A stretch of DNA of 45,027 nt from Entamoeba histolytica HM-1:IMSS (GCF_000208925.1 NW_001914991.1:1-45027), one strand, 5' to 3'; shown: positions 19,812-30,838, numbered from the stretch's first letter. The notes: generated by a model from the sequence alone, not told the origin. Numbers and translations: made by a program.

Positions 19812-22800
19812 TCATAAAGAATAAATGAAACATCCACCTTCTTCTCTTTGAGTACTATAATATAATTTACAATCTTTGTTGGTATACAAGAATGAAGTAA
19901 CACTCTTTGTTTTTCTATCTGCAGAATAAGAGAATAATAAAGCAAGAGTAAATGCATCATATAATAATACTTCTCCAACACTTGTTCCAACAGCTAGTGT
20001 AGGAGAGGTTGAATTAACAGATTGAGAACATGTTATTGCAGTCACTCGGGCATTAAATGAAGATTCACCAAAAATTATACCATTAATGTCACAACCAATA
20101 ATTGTTGTTGTGTTTTCAAAATGGTCATATGTTAATATGAAAATATCACCATTATTTGTAATTAATACGTGTTGGACAGGTAATTCAAATTGTTTTTTCC
20201 ATCTGATTCTTTGTTTAGTAATTGACCAAACAATAACCATACCATTTTCATTACCTGCAATAATAGAATCATATTTAATTTTAATTGATAATGATGATAT
20301 ATTAGATATTCCATTAAAGCTATAACTATGATTATGATGGAAAGCTAATACATTATCTCCACCAGCAACAATCCAATCATCATCTCCATTAACACACTGT
20401 ATTCCAATAGCTGCTGCAACAAAAATTTCACTTGGTTTTAGTAATATAATTTGATGTAATACCTCATCATAATATACTGCATTTTCACCAATTCCAATAG
20501 TTCCTTTAATTGTAATAGGAGTATATCCATTTTTACTATCAACTAATGAACACCAATCTTCTTTAACTGAACCAACTTTTTTTGGTCGACGAGCAGCACA
20601 ATTCAATCCTAAATTACATGAAAATCTCGTTCCATTATCTGTTTTTTCAGGACATTCTTTTGTCATAATACATAGAGGTAAATGACCCATAGTTTTCCAT
20701 ATAGTTTGTTTTAATGAGTCTGGCTGAGTTGAATTAATGGTATAATCATTTAAATAAACATTATAATGGTTTACACTTTGTTGTAAACAACCAAATATAA
20801 GATCAATCCAAGTATTTAAATATTTACTAACATTACTACTTTCTAATGCCATTTTCATTTTTCTAATAAACTCTCTTGGAGAAGTCATTTCCCCTCTATC
20901 TTTAAGATTTCCACTATCTAAAAGATTGTGTTTAAATGCCCAATTAGGTAAAGTAACATCTCCAAGTGGTTCTCCATTTAGAGAAGTTAAATAATTATTT
21001 AAATTAGTTAAGAATGCTGGCGTAGTGTAGTATTGTGGAATTAATTCACTTCTTGATTGTTCTACACTACTTTTAAAAAACCCTTCAATACTTTTAAAAA
21101 TTCTTCCTCCAACTTCAAAACATCTTTCTGACATTTCTTTCCATAATAACTCTGAATAAGGTTGGAGTCTTACTAAACTTCTGCAAACTAAACTAGGACT
21201 ACTTAAATAACAATTAAAATGACACTCTTTCTCTTGATAATTAGATTCAATCATTTTTTTTGCTTTTTCATTACAAGCAGATATAGGTAATGTCAAATCT
21301 CGATAAGACCTTAAATCATTTAATCTAAAATCTTCACTAAAAGTAGAAATAACCCATGGATAAATTGGGTACTGACTTAATAATTTAAAACTTCGATTTG
21401 CATATCTATTCACTTCATATAAAAATTCATAATTTGATAATTCTCCTTTAACCCATTTACGTTGTGCTTCATTAAATCTTTGTAATTCATTTGGAGTAAT
21501 TGGAAGTTTAGAAATAAAATTATTTCTTTCAGTTGTTGTTTTAAAGAGTAAAACAATAGAGAGTAAGGAATTAAAGTAATAAATTTCAACTCCAATGTCT
21601 TCATACAACACATTAAGTCTTTGAACACTAGTGATGTCTTCAAATGAAATATTAATTTGTTTACATTCTCTTGATAACATATTTTTCTCTCCTCCATTAT
21701 GATATCTGATAATAACAGCATTATTCTCAAAATGAATTATTGCTGGTAATTCTCTATCCCATTTAACATAATTTGCTTCAAAATCAACAGAAATTTCATC
21801 AAACATACGAAACTTCACTCGTTCCATTAGACTTTCATATCTTTTATATAATGCAGTTTGTGGTTCAGTTTCAACAGGAAGAGTAGACACTTTAGGTATA
21901 GTTTGAGAAATAATCATTTGTGAATTCCCATTACATAAAGTTGCATCTAATTTAAAAAACACATAAGGAGCATGGAAAGGATATTCAAAAATGGCATTAT
22001 GCGTAGTATATTTTTTTACGATACGTCTCCATGAAATAGCAGCAATAACATCTGTAGAATCACAAAGTTCAATAACTTTAGAAGGTTCTTTCTTACGAAT
22101 TAAGGGAGATGTTTTTAAAGGAAGAATAATATTTTCTGGTTTAGGAATATCACAAGAATTAAATAACCATTCTATTGCAGAATCAATAGTTCCTTTTGAT
22201 TGTTGTAATTTATTATAATTATCTTCAGTAAAAGAGCTTTTATAATTTTTAACAAGTTGGAATAAAGAAGAATATAATGGATGGTCTGGGTATTGAGATA
22301 AAGATGATAATGTTTTATTAAGAATGTCCAATATATCTGTAATACAATCAAAATAAATTTGTGAAAAAGTTCCAAGTTGAAGGAAACAATGATATAATGC
22401 TAGTGGTGTTCCGATAATTTTAAATAGAGATATTGTTTTTATTGTTTCTGTTAATAATATTTTATTTTGTAATTGTTCTATAAGAATTGAAGGTAATGGC
22501 TCAAAGAAAGAACAATTAAATTCTTTTAAAAATTGGAATATTTTGATTACAGCAACAGAAGGGAATAAACTATGATTATATTTTAATGAAATTCCTTGAT
22601 ATAATGCCCATCGTATAGGACTAATTGGATTATGAATACATAACTTAGATAATTCATTACAATACCCATCACCATCCATCTTAATTTTACAAATCATATC
22701 AACAATCATTGGGACTAATGAAAATAATATTTTTTGATCTAATTCTTCATTCTCAGTAATGTTGAGAAGTAATCTCCATATTAAGTCTGAATTTTCTTGA

Positions 22801-25800
22801 TTTAAAAGTACTCCTTTCTCAAGAATAAGTTCAATAAATGTTTTAACTAATTCAATAGAAATAGTTTTAATAGAACCAATCATTAGAACATATTTAATAC
22901 AATTTATTGGTTGTGCAAAATTCCAAAGTGTTTTAAGTGATTTGGAAGTTAAATGAGTAAATACATCTTTACATCTTATAGATTCAAATATAGAAAGAAA
23001 ATTAGTTTGTAAAGTAGAGACTTCAACTAATGAATTAGCAAGATATCCTTCTAATAATTTAATAAGAGATAAAAACAAATTCTCTGATTTTGCAATTGAA
23101 AGAAGTGTAATAAGAGTCTCAAGTGGAACTGTTTGGTACACTTCTTTCAAATACATGAATAAGTCTTCACTTGAAAATCGTTCATATGATGCACGCACAA
23201 TAGTTTCAATTACTTCCAAACAAAAGTATTGTGCATTAAGTGTTCTTGAATGAGAAATATATGTGTCTGAATTAGACCTTAAATTAGAAATATGTGAAGA
23301 ATTAATAATTTCTTGATCACCATATAAAGGAAGAACGGGAGATGGAATAACATTAATACAATATTGGGCAATTACATTATTTAATAATTGAGTAATATAT
23401 TTCCATGATAAAGAATTAAGTAATTGATATATAATTGATATATAAAGAGTTTGTAAATCTCTCATTTTAAGTCCAACGACTACTGGGACATAAGATATAA
23501 ACTCATCTATACAATGTGCTTCTATGAGTATTTGAAGGTTAGTGTCTTTAAATGGACAATTTATATATTTCATTATTGTTTGAATATATTCATAAAAAAC
23601 TTCTCCAGAAGTTCTCATCCAAAAAGCAGTATGAAAAAATATATCTCTAAATAATTCCGCAGTTTCTATATGAATATTTGAACAACATAATAATTCTAAT
23701 TCTCTTACAACCATTTTAGAGTCAGTTAATTTAATTGATTCATTAAGAGCACTTGAATAATAATTTGTATAACTTAAAATTTCCAATAAAATTCTTCCTG
23801 CGTGTATAGAACGATATGTTAATGCAGCAACTTTATTATTAGTAAGATATTTTCGTATAACTTCAATAATACCAATAGCTTCTTCTACTCTTTTTACTTC
23901 ACTTAAAAATAATAATAAGACTTCTATTCCACCAATAGCATTAAATGCCTCTTTCATACCAATACATTCAAACCTTCTTAAATTAGTTGTTTGAACAGAA
24001 TATGTATTTTTATTACTATGAACATATAATTTACCACTTGGAACAATAAGACTTCCTATATATTCAGTTGGTATTTCTAAATTTTTCATATTAAGAGGTA
24101 ATTCTGAAATCCAATTAAATGGAAGAATATCTGCTCTTGCAGTGAATATAAATTTAATCATTTCTTCACTTAAAATTGTTTTAAAGAAATGAAAATTTCC
24201 AATTCTAAAACGAGCATTATCAATTGGTTTTATTATAAGGTCTAATGGAAACAATGATTGTGGTACATTAATTTGAATACGTTCTGCTGAAGAAATAAAT
24301 GCTCCATCAATAGCAATTTGGATATCTAATGCTTTAGATAAACGAAGTAATACAGTAATATTAAAAAACTCTCTTGGTCTAAAAGAATGATCAATAATAA
24401 TAGAACCATTATGTGATTCTGTGATGATTTGCATTGTAATAGCAGTAGAAGATACTCCAAGATTTAGTTTAATATCTTTAAGAATAAAAGATGTGATTGT
24501 AATAAATGAATCCCGAGAATAATCAGGAAAATTCATAATTGCTGCCCATAATGAAATAGATAAAACTTGTGTTTGATCAAATTTTAATTGAGCTGATAAT
24601 GATGAAGTTCCTTGTTTAGAAAATTCTGCAGTATATCTAGGTTGTTGTGAAATTTGAGTACATTCTGTTAATAACGAAATATATTCTTCTCTTAATCCAT
24701 TTTCATGAGAGGTATGTAATAATGTTGTTAAAAATGATGGTAAACAATTATAACTAATAATTCTCTTTAAGAAATAATAAACTGAATTGACTGTTTTACC
24801 AGTTGATGCTAATACTAGTAAAGGTTCAATTAATTTACTATGAGATAATGTATCTACATTTGTTGGATTATCTAATAATGGAATTAATTCATTAAATGGT
24901 TCTTCTATTTCTTCAATTTGTTTTAATAATTTAACAAATACCTCTAAGAATAATGGTTCATCAATAACACATAATTGATCTAATGATAAATTTCTCAAGT
25001 GACTAAATACTGTATTTCCAATAACTTTAATGACTTCAAGTAGTTTTTGAATAATAGTCTCACTTAATAAAAATGTTTGAAGATCATGTTTGTATTCTTC
25101 TTTATTTTTAAATGCCTCAAACCCAGTTAGAATGACTGCATAAAATTCTTTTAAAATTGCTAATGATTCATTTGTTTCTATTGGTAATTCAATACTTGAT
25201 TTAATATAATTATAATAATATTGTAATTCATTTCCAGTTAATTCATTATTCCTTAATGAATATAATTTTAATATATTTAAACGATGATTTGTAGCTGACA
25301 TTCCTTTAGGAGGATTTAAATTAGGTAATAATGAAGTAAATTGTTCTATTGACTCTGTTGATAATATTCCAGTTGTTAAAAAAGAAATAATTAAATCATA
25401 AATTTCTTTAGAGTGTGTTGATAATGGAATAATTTTTGAGAAGAATGAACGAGGTTCGCTAACTAGAAAATCTTCAGTTAATGGGTGTGTAACAAATAGT
25501 TGTAACATAAATGTTAAATATTCAAGTGGATGAATCATGTCAATTTTCATTCTTAAAGCAAATGATAATCCATTTTCAATAAATATTTGAGAAAGGTCAT
25601 TAGTTTGTAACATAGATAATCGTTTTGTGAATATATCATAAAGCATTAATGAATATTTGTCGTTGTGAAATAATTTGCATAATATTTGAACTTCTTGATA
25701 ATTTAAATGTTGAGGACAACATAATATTATTGATAATAAATTTGATTGCATTTTATCACTTGAAGAATTGATTATATTTATAAACATTTGAAATGAATTA

Positions 25801-26948
25801 AAGTCTGGAAATTGTTTATGTAATGCAACAATCATTTTATTTTGACAAAATTCTAATGCATTAGCTAATTCATATGGACATTTAGTCATAACCTCACAAT
25901 ATTGATTTAATCTCTTAGCCAACGAAGTAGTATTACTAAATAACACATAATTATAGTAATACAATAACACTTCTGAATCAACTTCAGTTTTACCATTCCA
26001 AGGGAAAAATGGACCATCAGTAAAAACGAGAGAAGGATAAACATAACTAATCATTAATAAAAATCTCATAATTTGATGTATTGAAATCAATGATAATGAA
26101 TTTGTAAGAGGAGATTGTGAACCTTTTGTTGTTGTTTCATCTTCATCAAATTTAAATAACGAGAAATCAGATGAATTTGTTAATGAATGACAAGGAGTAA
26201 TTACTGGAGATGGTAATTGTGTAACCCAAGAATTGATAAGACGTTGAATTGGTTTAGGAATTTCTTTAAAGAGAGGTAATATCTCAAAATAGTAATCAAT
26301 AAATGAATCAATATGTTGAGGAGGGAAGTCTGTAATAATAAGAGTGTCTAATGAAATTAAATTACTTTTTGCAAATAATGCAATAATTTGAAGTAAAGGA
26401 AATAGTACAGAAGAAGCTGGAGAATGATCTAATCTCTGGATAATTGTAGGGACATATTGAATCTTCTCTGGAAAGAGATAACGAGGTTCACTAGAAATCC
26501 CAGCATTTTCATAAATATCAGGAAGAGAAGAAATAAAGTAAGATTTTAATTTATTTGCATTTTGTCTTGAAAATAATTCAGGACGATAAGAAGTAATAAG
26601 GTATAATAAATGAATTGAAGAATAATTTTCTGAACAAAACCAATAAATAAATTGGTCAATTGATAAAGAACAAATACATTTAGATAATTGATCAATAAAT
26701 TCTTCCCAATTAAGTTCAGTTATCAAAAAGTCATAAATATGTTTTGGTGCTTTTGACAGTACAGAAAAAATACTAACAATTGATTCTAATGTTGGTGTTT
26801 GCTCAAAGGTTTCAAAAGCATTTTTTAATAATGGGAATGTTTGTAAATATAATGCTGGTGATTTACTTAAACTAGATGATGAAGACTGATTAAGACTAGT
26901 AGAAACTTTTAATGTTTGACCTGAACGTAAACTAAACCGTCTTAACAT
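19812..26948 (-). CDS. BEACH-WD40 protein (LYST/Neurobeachin class)
   Basis: A 2378-aa intronless protein of the BEACH family, scaffold proteins of vesicle and lysosome traffic. The long N-terminal part is helical, with HEAT/armadillo-like Leu-rich repeats, and contains a probable lectin-like (ConA) strand block around residues 770-920. The PH-BEACH domain is at about 1705-1815 (SVDFEANYVKWDRELPAI region). The BEACH domain is at about 1855-2105 (LLSQYPIYPWVISTF, LNDLRSYRDLTLPISA, PQYYTTPAFL, then FGCLQQSV, the counterpart of FGYKQxG). WD-like repeats follow at about 2115-2378 (WIVAGGDNVLAFHH, GMVIVWSI, VLLYDAF). The canonical HYGSHYS segment is shifted and weak. In Entamoeba a role in phagosome or lysosome trafficking is likely but inferred. 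Confidence 0.88.
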   Translation of the reverse strand: MLRRFSLRSGQTLKVSTSLNQSSSSSLSKSPALYLQTFPLLKNAFETFEQTPTLESIVSIFSVLSKAPKHIYDFLITELNWEEFIDQLSKCICSLSIDQFIYWFCSENYSSIHLLYLITSYRPELFSRQNANKLKSYFISSLPDIYENAGISSEPRYLFPEKIQYVPTIIQRLDHSPASSVLFPLLQIIALFAKSNLISLDTLIITDFPPQHIDSFIDYYFEILPLFKEIPKPIQRLINSWVTQLPSPVITPCHSLTNSSDFSLFKFDEDETTTKGSQSPLTNSLSLISIHQIMRFLLMISYVYPSLVFTDGPFFPWNGKTEVDSEVLLYYYNYVLFSNTTSLAKRLNQYCEVMTKCPYELANALEFCQNKMIVALHKQFPDFNSFQMFINIINSSSDKMQSNLLSIILCCPQHLNYQEVQILCKLFHNDKYSLMLYDIFTKRLSMLQTNDLSQIFIENGLSFALRMKIDMIHPLEYLTFMLQLFVTHPLTEDFLVSEPRSFFSKIIPLSTHSKEIYDLIISFLTTGILSTESIEQFTSLLPNLNPPKGMSATNHRLNILKLYSLRNNELTGNELQYYYNYIKSSIELPIETNESLAILKEFYAVILTGFEAFKNKEEYKHDLQTFLLSETIIQKLLEVIKVIGNTVFSHLRNLSLDQLCVIDEPLFLEVFVKLLKQIEEIEEPFNELIPLLDNPTNVDTLSHSKLIEPLLVLASTGKTVNSVYYFLKRIISYNCLPSFLTTLLHTSHENGLREEYISLLTECTQISQQPRYTAEFSKQGTSSLSAQLKFDQTQVLSISLWAAIMNFPDYSRDSFITITSFILKDIKLNLGVSSTAITMQIITESHNGSIIIDHSFRPREFFNITVLLRLSKALDIQIAIDGAFISSAERIQINVPQSLFPLDLIIKPIDNARFRIGNFHFFKTILSEEMIKFIFTARADILPFNWISELPLNMKNLEIPTEYIGSLIVPSGKLYVHSNKNTYSVQTTNLRRFECIGMKEAFNAIGGIEVLLLFLSEVKRVEEAIGIIEVIRKYLTNNKVAALTYRSIHAGRILLEILSYTNYYSSALNESIKLTDSKMVVRELELLCCSNIHIETAELFRDIFFHTAFWMRTSGEVFYEYIQTIMKYINCPFKDTNLQILIEAHCIDEFISYVPVVVGLKMRDLQTLYISIIYQLLNSLSWKYITQLLNNVIAQYCINVIPSPVLPLYGDQEIINSSHISNLRSNSDTYISHSRTLNAQYFCLEVIETIVRASYERFSSEDLFMYLKEVYQTVPLETLITLLSIAKSENLFLSLIKLLEGYLANSLVEVSTLQTNFLSIFESIRCKDVFTHLTSKSLKTLWNFAQPINCIKYVLMIGSIKTISIELVKTFIELILEKGVLLNQENSDLIWRLLLNITENEELDQKILFSLVPMIVDMICKIKMDGDGYCNELSKLCIHNPISPIRWALYQGISLKYNHSLFPSVAVIKIFQFLKEFNCSFFEPLPSILIEQLQNKILLTETIKTISLFKIIGTPLALYHCFLQLGTFSQIYFDCITDILDILNKTLSSLSQYPDHPLYSSLFQLVKNYKSSFTEDNYNKLQQSKGTIDSAIEWLFNSCDIPKPENIILPLKTSPLIRKKEPSKVIELCDSTDVIAAISWRRIVKKYTTHNAIFEYPFHAPYVFFKLDATLCNGNSQMIISQTIPKVSTLPVETEPQTALYKRYESLMERVKFRMFDEISVDFEANYVKWDRELPAIIHFENNAVIIRYHNGGEKNMLSRECKQINISFEDITSVQRLNVLYEDIGVEIYYFNSLLSIVLLFKTTTERNNFISKLPITPNELQRFNEAQRKWVKGELSNYEFLYEVNRYANRSFKLLSQYPIYPWVISTFSEDFRLNDLRSYRDLTLPISACNEKAKKMIESNYQEKECHFNCYLSSPSLVCRSLVRLQPYSELLWKEMSERCFEVGGRIFKSIEGFFKSSVEQSRSELIPQYYTTPAFLTNLNNYLTSLNGEPLGDVTLPNWAFKHNLLDSGNLKDRGEMTSPREFIRKMKMALESSNVSKYLNTWIDLIFGCLQQSVNHYNVYLNDYTINSTQPDSLKQTIWKTMGHLPLCIMTKECPEKTDNGTRFSCNLGLNCAARRPKKVGSVKEDWCSLVDSKNGYTPITIKGTIGIGENAVYYDEVLHQIILLKPSEIFVAAAIGIQCVNGDDDWIVAGGDNVLAFHHNHSYSFNGISNISSLSIKIKYDSIIAGNENGMVIVWSITKQRIRWKKQFELPVQHVLITNNGDIFILTYDHFENTTTIIGCDINGIIFGESSFNARVTAITCSQSVNSTSPTLAVGTSVGEVLLYDAFTLALLFSYSADRKTKSVTSFLYTNKDCKLYYSTQREEGGCFIYSL

Positions 26949-27305
26949 TTCAGTTAAATTAGATTTATCAAGTAATTAATTTTTGAGTTCAAATTCTTTT
27001 TGGTCATTCATTTTTTCTTATCAAAAAAACTTCTTCTTTTTTAAAATATCTTCTTCTCTTCTTATATTTCTCTTCTTTTTTGAATTAAAAACAAGTCATT
27101 TATTATTCATAATACCAATTAATTCTCCTTCAAAAAATTATATTTTTTCTTTGTGTTTATCAAAAGAAAAAAGTACTTTTTTATTGAATAAGAATTTTCA
27201 TTATTTATTGATTTTTCTTTAATTTTTTCTCTCAATAAAACAAAAAAAAAAAACAAGTGTTATCTTGATGATGAATAACAAAAAGAAAATTTAATTACAT
27301 AACTT
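26949..27305. other. Intergenic spacer, BEACH promoter side
   Basis: 357 bases upstream of the BEACH gene and downstream of the cyclin gene (both minus). Strongly T-rich with a poly-A run near 27241. A short hydrophobic frame at 26983-27222 has no domain and is best read as composition. Nothing else seen. Confidence 0.5.
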
Positions 27306-28325
27306 TCAATCAAAATTCTTCACGTCATTATTATCCCAAAAACATTGTGGTTTAGTATTTTTTGATTGAATGTGTTTTATACATTCACAATATTTTCTTC
27401 TATGATTTTCAATCATTCTTCCAAAATCAATACATACTTTAAATGAACTTTTATTTTGATTCATTACACAATATTGCATTTTTGGAACAAAGTCGATTGC
27501 AACTTCTCTTACTTCTTCTTTCTTCATCATTAAACATCGTTGATATCTCATATCCCATAAATTAACAAAATGACAAAAATCTCGTGCAAAGAAAAATGCT
27601 GATCCTGCAAGTGATGATGGTGAATTACTTGTATAAAATGGATCTAATGTCATTATTTGAAGAAATTGAATACTTGCTTCAATAATTGGATGATTTCTTT
27701 CTTCTTGATTATATTGTGGATATCCTGCTGCTTCCCAAAGAATATTTAAAAAGTCATATGACGTAGGATTATCTATTTTATAATTAATAGACTCTAATAA
27801 CTTCTTTTCCATTCCAATAATATCTTCTTTCCCATATTTATTATTACATAATTTTTGTACATCACTAACTTTAATTCCTGTAGACTCAAACTTAGAACAA
27901 CTAAATAATGATGTTACAAATATTAATCCAAGTTCATCTGAATTAACAACTACTCTTGTTGTATATAAATCAACTAATGTTAATGTTTGAAAAATTATTT
28001 TCTTTGAAAGATGAAGATATTCTGATGTTTTAAATAACCAATCAACTAATTGTGGTCTCATAAATGGTGTAGCAATTGTTAAATCAGGTAATGGCATTTG
28101 GTTTTGTCTTTCTCTAAGATATCTACAAAAATTTTGAAATTCTGGTGAAATTCTCTTTTTCTTCTCAGAGATAATAACGGTAGTAGTATAGTTATTCAAA
28201 CTAACTGGTACAAACGCACTTTTAGTATTTGGTTCGTTCATACAAACATGACCCTCATCGCACATCAGTTGGTTCTTTAATTTAACTATTTGTTTAATCC
28301 TGTTTATTTGGTTCAACGTGGTCAA
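27306..28325 (-). CDS. A/B-type cyclin
   Basis: A 339-aa cyclin. The first cyclin fold starts near residue 62 (FQNFCRYLRER) and contains MRPQLVDWLFKTSEYLHLS at 89-107, the MRxxLVDW signature of mitotic-type cyclins, followed by FQTLTLVDLYTTR and a helix with MEKKLLESINYKI that matches the cyclin 'ME..IL..L.F.I' helix. A second cyclin fold is recognisable from about 195 (TSYDFLNILWEAAGYP onwards). The protein would activate a CDK. No canonical RxxL...N destruction box is evident in the first 60 residues, unlike animal A/B cyclins. The short basic, Cys-containing C-terminus has no known meaning. Confidence 0.8.
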   Translation of the reverse strand: MTTLNQINRIKQIVKLKNQLMCDEGHVCMNEPNTKSAFVPVSLNNYTTTVIISEKKKRISPEFQNFCRYLRERQNQMPLPDLTIATPFMRPQLVDWLFKTSEYLHLSKKIIFQTLTLVDLYTTRVVVNSDELGLIFVTSLFSCSKFESTGIKVSDVQKLCNNKYGKEDIIGMEKKLLESINYKIDNPTSYDFLNILWEAAGYPQYNQEERNHPIIEASIQFLQIMTLDPFYTSNSPSSLAGSAFFFARDFCHFVNLWDMRYQRCLMMKKEEVREVAIDFVPKMQYCVMNQNKSSFKVCIDFGRMIENHRRKYCECIKHIQSKNTKPQCFWDNNDVKNFD

Positions 28326-28678
28326 TTAATTCTTTTTTAAGCAATTTTTTATATTTTATTAAGTTTATTATAATTTATAGTTTTTTTTTCTATTATTTTA
28401 TTATTCTTTTTCATGTTGGTTTTTTATTTTTTTTTCTTTCATTTCATGAAGGGATTTCGCATTTCTTCTTCATTTATTCAAAGAAGAAAAAAGAAAGTTC
28501 TTCCTATAAATTTCCATCTATTAATACTTAATTAATTGTTTTATTTTTATTTTTTATATTGGATTTAAGGGTTTTTAAGATTTATTTTATTTTTACAAAT
28601 GTTTTCTCAATAATTATTTCATTATAATTCATCTTTTTTATTAAACTATTTAATTTATTTTCATTAAACTATAATTTA
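28326..28678. other. Intergenic spacer, T-rich
   Basis: 353 bases between the cyclin start and the end of the BRCA2-like gene (both minus). Long T runs and a purine-rich patch at about 28480-28500. No open frame, RNA gene or clear promoter motif that I can support. Confidence 0.5.
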
Positions 28679-30838
28679 CTATTTTTGTTCAAATATATTC
28701 AACTCATATTTCTTTTTTAATTCTTCTAATTCTTTAGTAAGTTCTTTGATTTTTTCATCTTTTTGTTGAAGTTCTTTAACAAGTATAATATTTTTAATAT
28801 CTTCATTTTCATCTTTTCCTTCAATAATTCTAACAATATCTTTTTTCATTCCCTCAAATTGTTTAGAGAAGTCTTCAAGAATATTTCTTAACTTTTTCAT
28901 TTCCATCTTTTCTTCTTCATTTTTTCCTTCTCCAGTAATTTCTGTAAATCCTGTTTCTTTAAGAACAATATTTCTATTATAAACACTTTCAATAACAATA
29001 TTTCTTATACAAACTACATCCATTTCATTAAATTGTTTCTTTTCTATATTATTTCTTTTAATCATTGCCATTTTCATTGACCCATCACTTATATATAAAT
29101 ATTCTTCTTCAATTTTTAATATACAACAAATAATATCTACTTCTTCTCCTTCTTTCATTTCACATATATCTAATAATTCTACTACTTTTCTTTCTTCAAA
29201 TTCTTTTGGTAATTCAATATCTCCATTCATTTTTTTAATATTACAATTCCAAGTACTTTCTATACTTATTTTTCCTCCAATTCTTTTTCCTTTAAATGAG
29301 AAAAATTCATACCATTTCTTTTCTTCAAATTTAGTATAATCTTCTTGTCCATCATTCCATATACTTACAATAATTCTTTTACTTCTTTCTTCTTTCTTCA
29401 TTCCATCAAGTATTTTAATATTTCTAATACTATTAAATTCTAATATTTTCATTCCTTCTTCTTTAAATTGATATAATTCTTCTTCACTAGCTCCTTCTCT
29501 TTTTTTTCTTTCAAACTCTTTTTCTAATTCTTTCATTCTTTTATTTCTTTCATTTATATATTCTTTTTCTCCAATAACTCCTTTTTCATTTTTAAATTTA
29601 TATTTCATTGGATATACTCGTTCTACACATCCTCTAATACATGGAATAATTCCATCTCTAACACTATCAATTTGTATTAACATAAATTTACATTTTGTTC
29701 TTCCAAGTTTTTCATTTCTTTCTCCTCTTCTAATACAATTAATATTTGTTTTAAATATTAATTCTTTTCCTTCCCATGGTTCTCGTTCATTCCAATCTTC
29801 AGTTTTTTCTAAACAACAAATTCTTAATTTTTGTCCAATATATATTTTGTTTTGTTTTATTAATTCATTTATTCCTTGATCAATTTGTATTTGAATTGTA
29901 TACCATCCATCACTCATTAAAAGTAAAGGATATTCTTTTGTTAATTCTTTTGAAATAATATTTGCAACTACTCCAATATGACAATATCCGCAATTTTCAT
30001 CTTTATTATAAATTTGTCTATAAAATGATCGTTTTGGTTTTCTTTCAAATATCCATCGTTGTTCAATTTCTTTTTTAATTCCATTTACTGTTACTTCAAA
30101 TTCTATATTTCGATTATGAAAGTAATACCCACTTTGTTTCCATATAACATGTTGAAGATGTGTCTTTAACCATTTTTCATTCTCATATTTAAGAATTATT
30201 CCTTTCCACTGTTCAAGACTTAATGTTACTTTTTTTCTTTCTTTCTTACGATCATCAATAATTGGTATTTGTAATGCATTTTCATATGAAGGTATTGGAC
30301 ATGAAATTTCCTCATTAATATCTTCTTTAAATGTGTCTAAATATTTTGAAAGAAAACTAACTTGATCAAAAGAACTTTGAGGAATTGGTTTTACTTCTAC
30401 AGAAGTTGTTTTAAGAATAGATTTATGTGGTACAAGAAACCTTCTTTTACTTTCTAATAATGGTGTAATTGCTTTTCTTTTAAGTGGAGTTGGATATTTA
30501 ATTGGTTGTTGATGTAAAATTGATTGTCTCTTACTTCCTTTTAAAATGCTTTTACTTTCTTTTTTTTCATTTTCATCCATTTCTTTAATAATAATAGTTA
30601 TTGTGTCTTGTGATAATTGTGTTGCTTGAGTTTCAATTGGTTTTGTTGGTGAGATATTACTCATTGTCAATGATTGGTCTTTTTCTTTGTCAATTACAGA
30701 AGGTTCTTCTTCCATATTTTTATTAGACTCTTCATCCTCATATTGGCTTTGTGTAAAAATTTTCTTTTTTGATTCAAGTAATTCAGACTCAGTTAGTTTA
30801 GGAAGTGCCTTTCCTCCTCCAGTAGTAAAGAAGTTCAT
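28679..30838 (-). CDS. BRCA2-like recombination mediator with one BRC-type repeat
   Basis: A 719-aa protein that aligns with the DNA-binding region of BRCA2. Helical domain: about 209-275 (LQHVIWKQSGYYF corresponds to the BRCA2 YRWIIWKLAAME helix). OB1: about 283-415, with the hallmark SDGWYTIQIQID (309-320), IYIGQKLRI, and CIRGCVERVYPMKY (400-413), the counterpart of VDVIIQRAYPIQW. A short charged helical insertion at about 425-465 stands where the tower is in mammals. Further OB-like strands follow to about 630 (VVELLDICEMKEGEEVDII), then a coiled coil at about 670-715. At the extreme N-terminus, residues 3-29 (FFTTGGGK ... SELLESKKKIF) resemble a BRC repeat that binds Rad51. The gene is therefore a small one-BRC BRCA2, as in other protists and Ustilago Brh2. 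Expected role: loading Rad51 on single-stranded DNA in the nucleus. Confidence 0.82.
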   Translation of the reverse strand: MNFFTTGGGKALPKLTESELLESKKKIFTQSQYEDEESNKNMEEEPSVIDKEKDQSLTMSNISPTKPIETQATQLSQDTITIIIKEMDENEKKESKSILKGSKRQSILHQQPIKYPTPLKRKAITPLLESKRRFLVPHKSILKTTSVEVKPIPQSSFDQVSFLSKYLDTFKEDINEEISCPIPSYENALQIPIIDDRKKERKKVTLSLEQWKGIILKYENEKWLKTHLQHVIWKQSGYYFHNRNIEFEVTVNGIKKEIEQRWIFERKPKRSFYRQIYNKDENCGYCHIGVVANIISKELTKEYPLLLMSDGWYTIQIQIDQGINELIKQNKIYIGQKLRICCLEKTEDWNEREPWEGKELIFKTNINCIRRGERNEKLGRTKCKFMLIQIDSVRDGIIPCIRGCVERVYPMKYKFKNEKGVIGEKEYINERNKRMKELEKEFERKKREGASEEELYQFKEEGMKILEFNSIRNIKILDGMKKEERSKRIIVSIWNDGQEDYTKFEEKKWYEFFSFKGKRIGGKISIESTWNCNIKKMNGDIELPKEFEERKVVELLDICEMKEGEEVDIICCILKIEEEYLYISDGSMKMAMIKRNNIEKKQFNEMDVVCIRNIVIESVYNRNIVLKETGFTEITGEGKNEEEKMEMKKLRNILEDFSKQFEGMKKDIVRIIEGKDENEDIKNIILVKELQQKDEKIKELTKELEELKKKYELNIFEQK

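Noticed and set aside
26983..27222. Plus-strand 79-codon hydrophobic frame between BEACH and cyclin genes
   Set aside because: T-rich spacer; no motif, and the codon pattern is unlike neighbouring genes.
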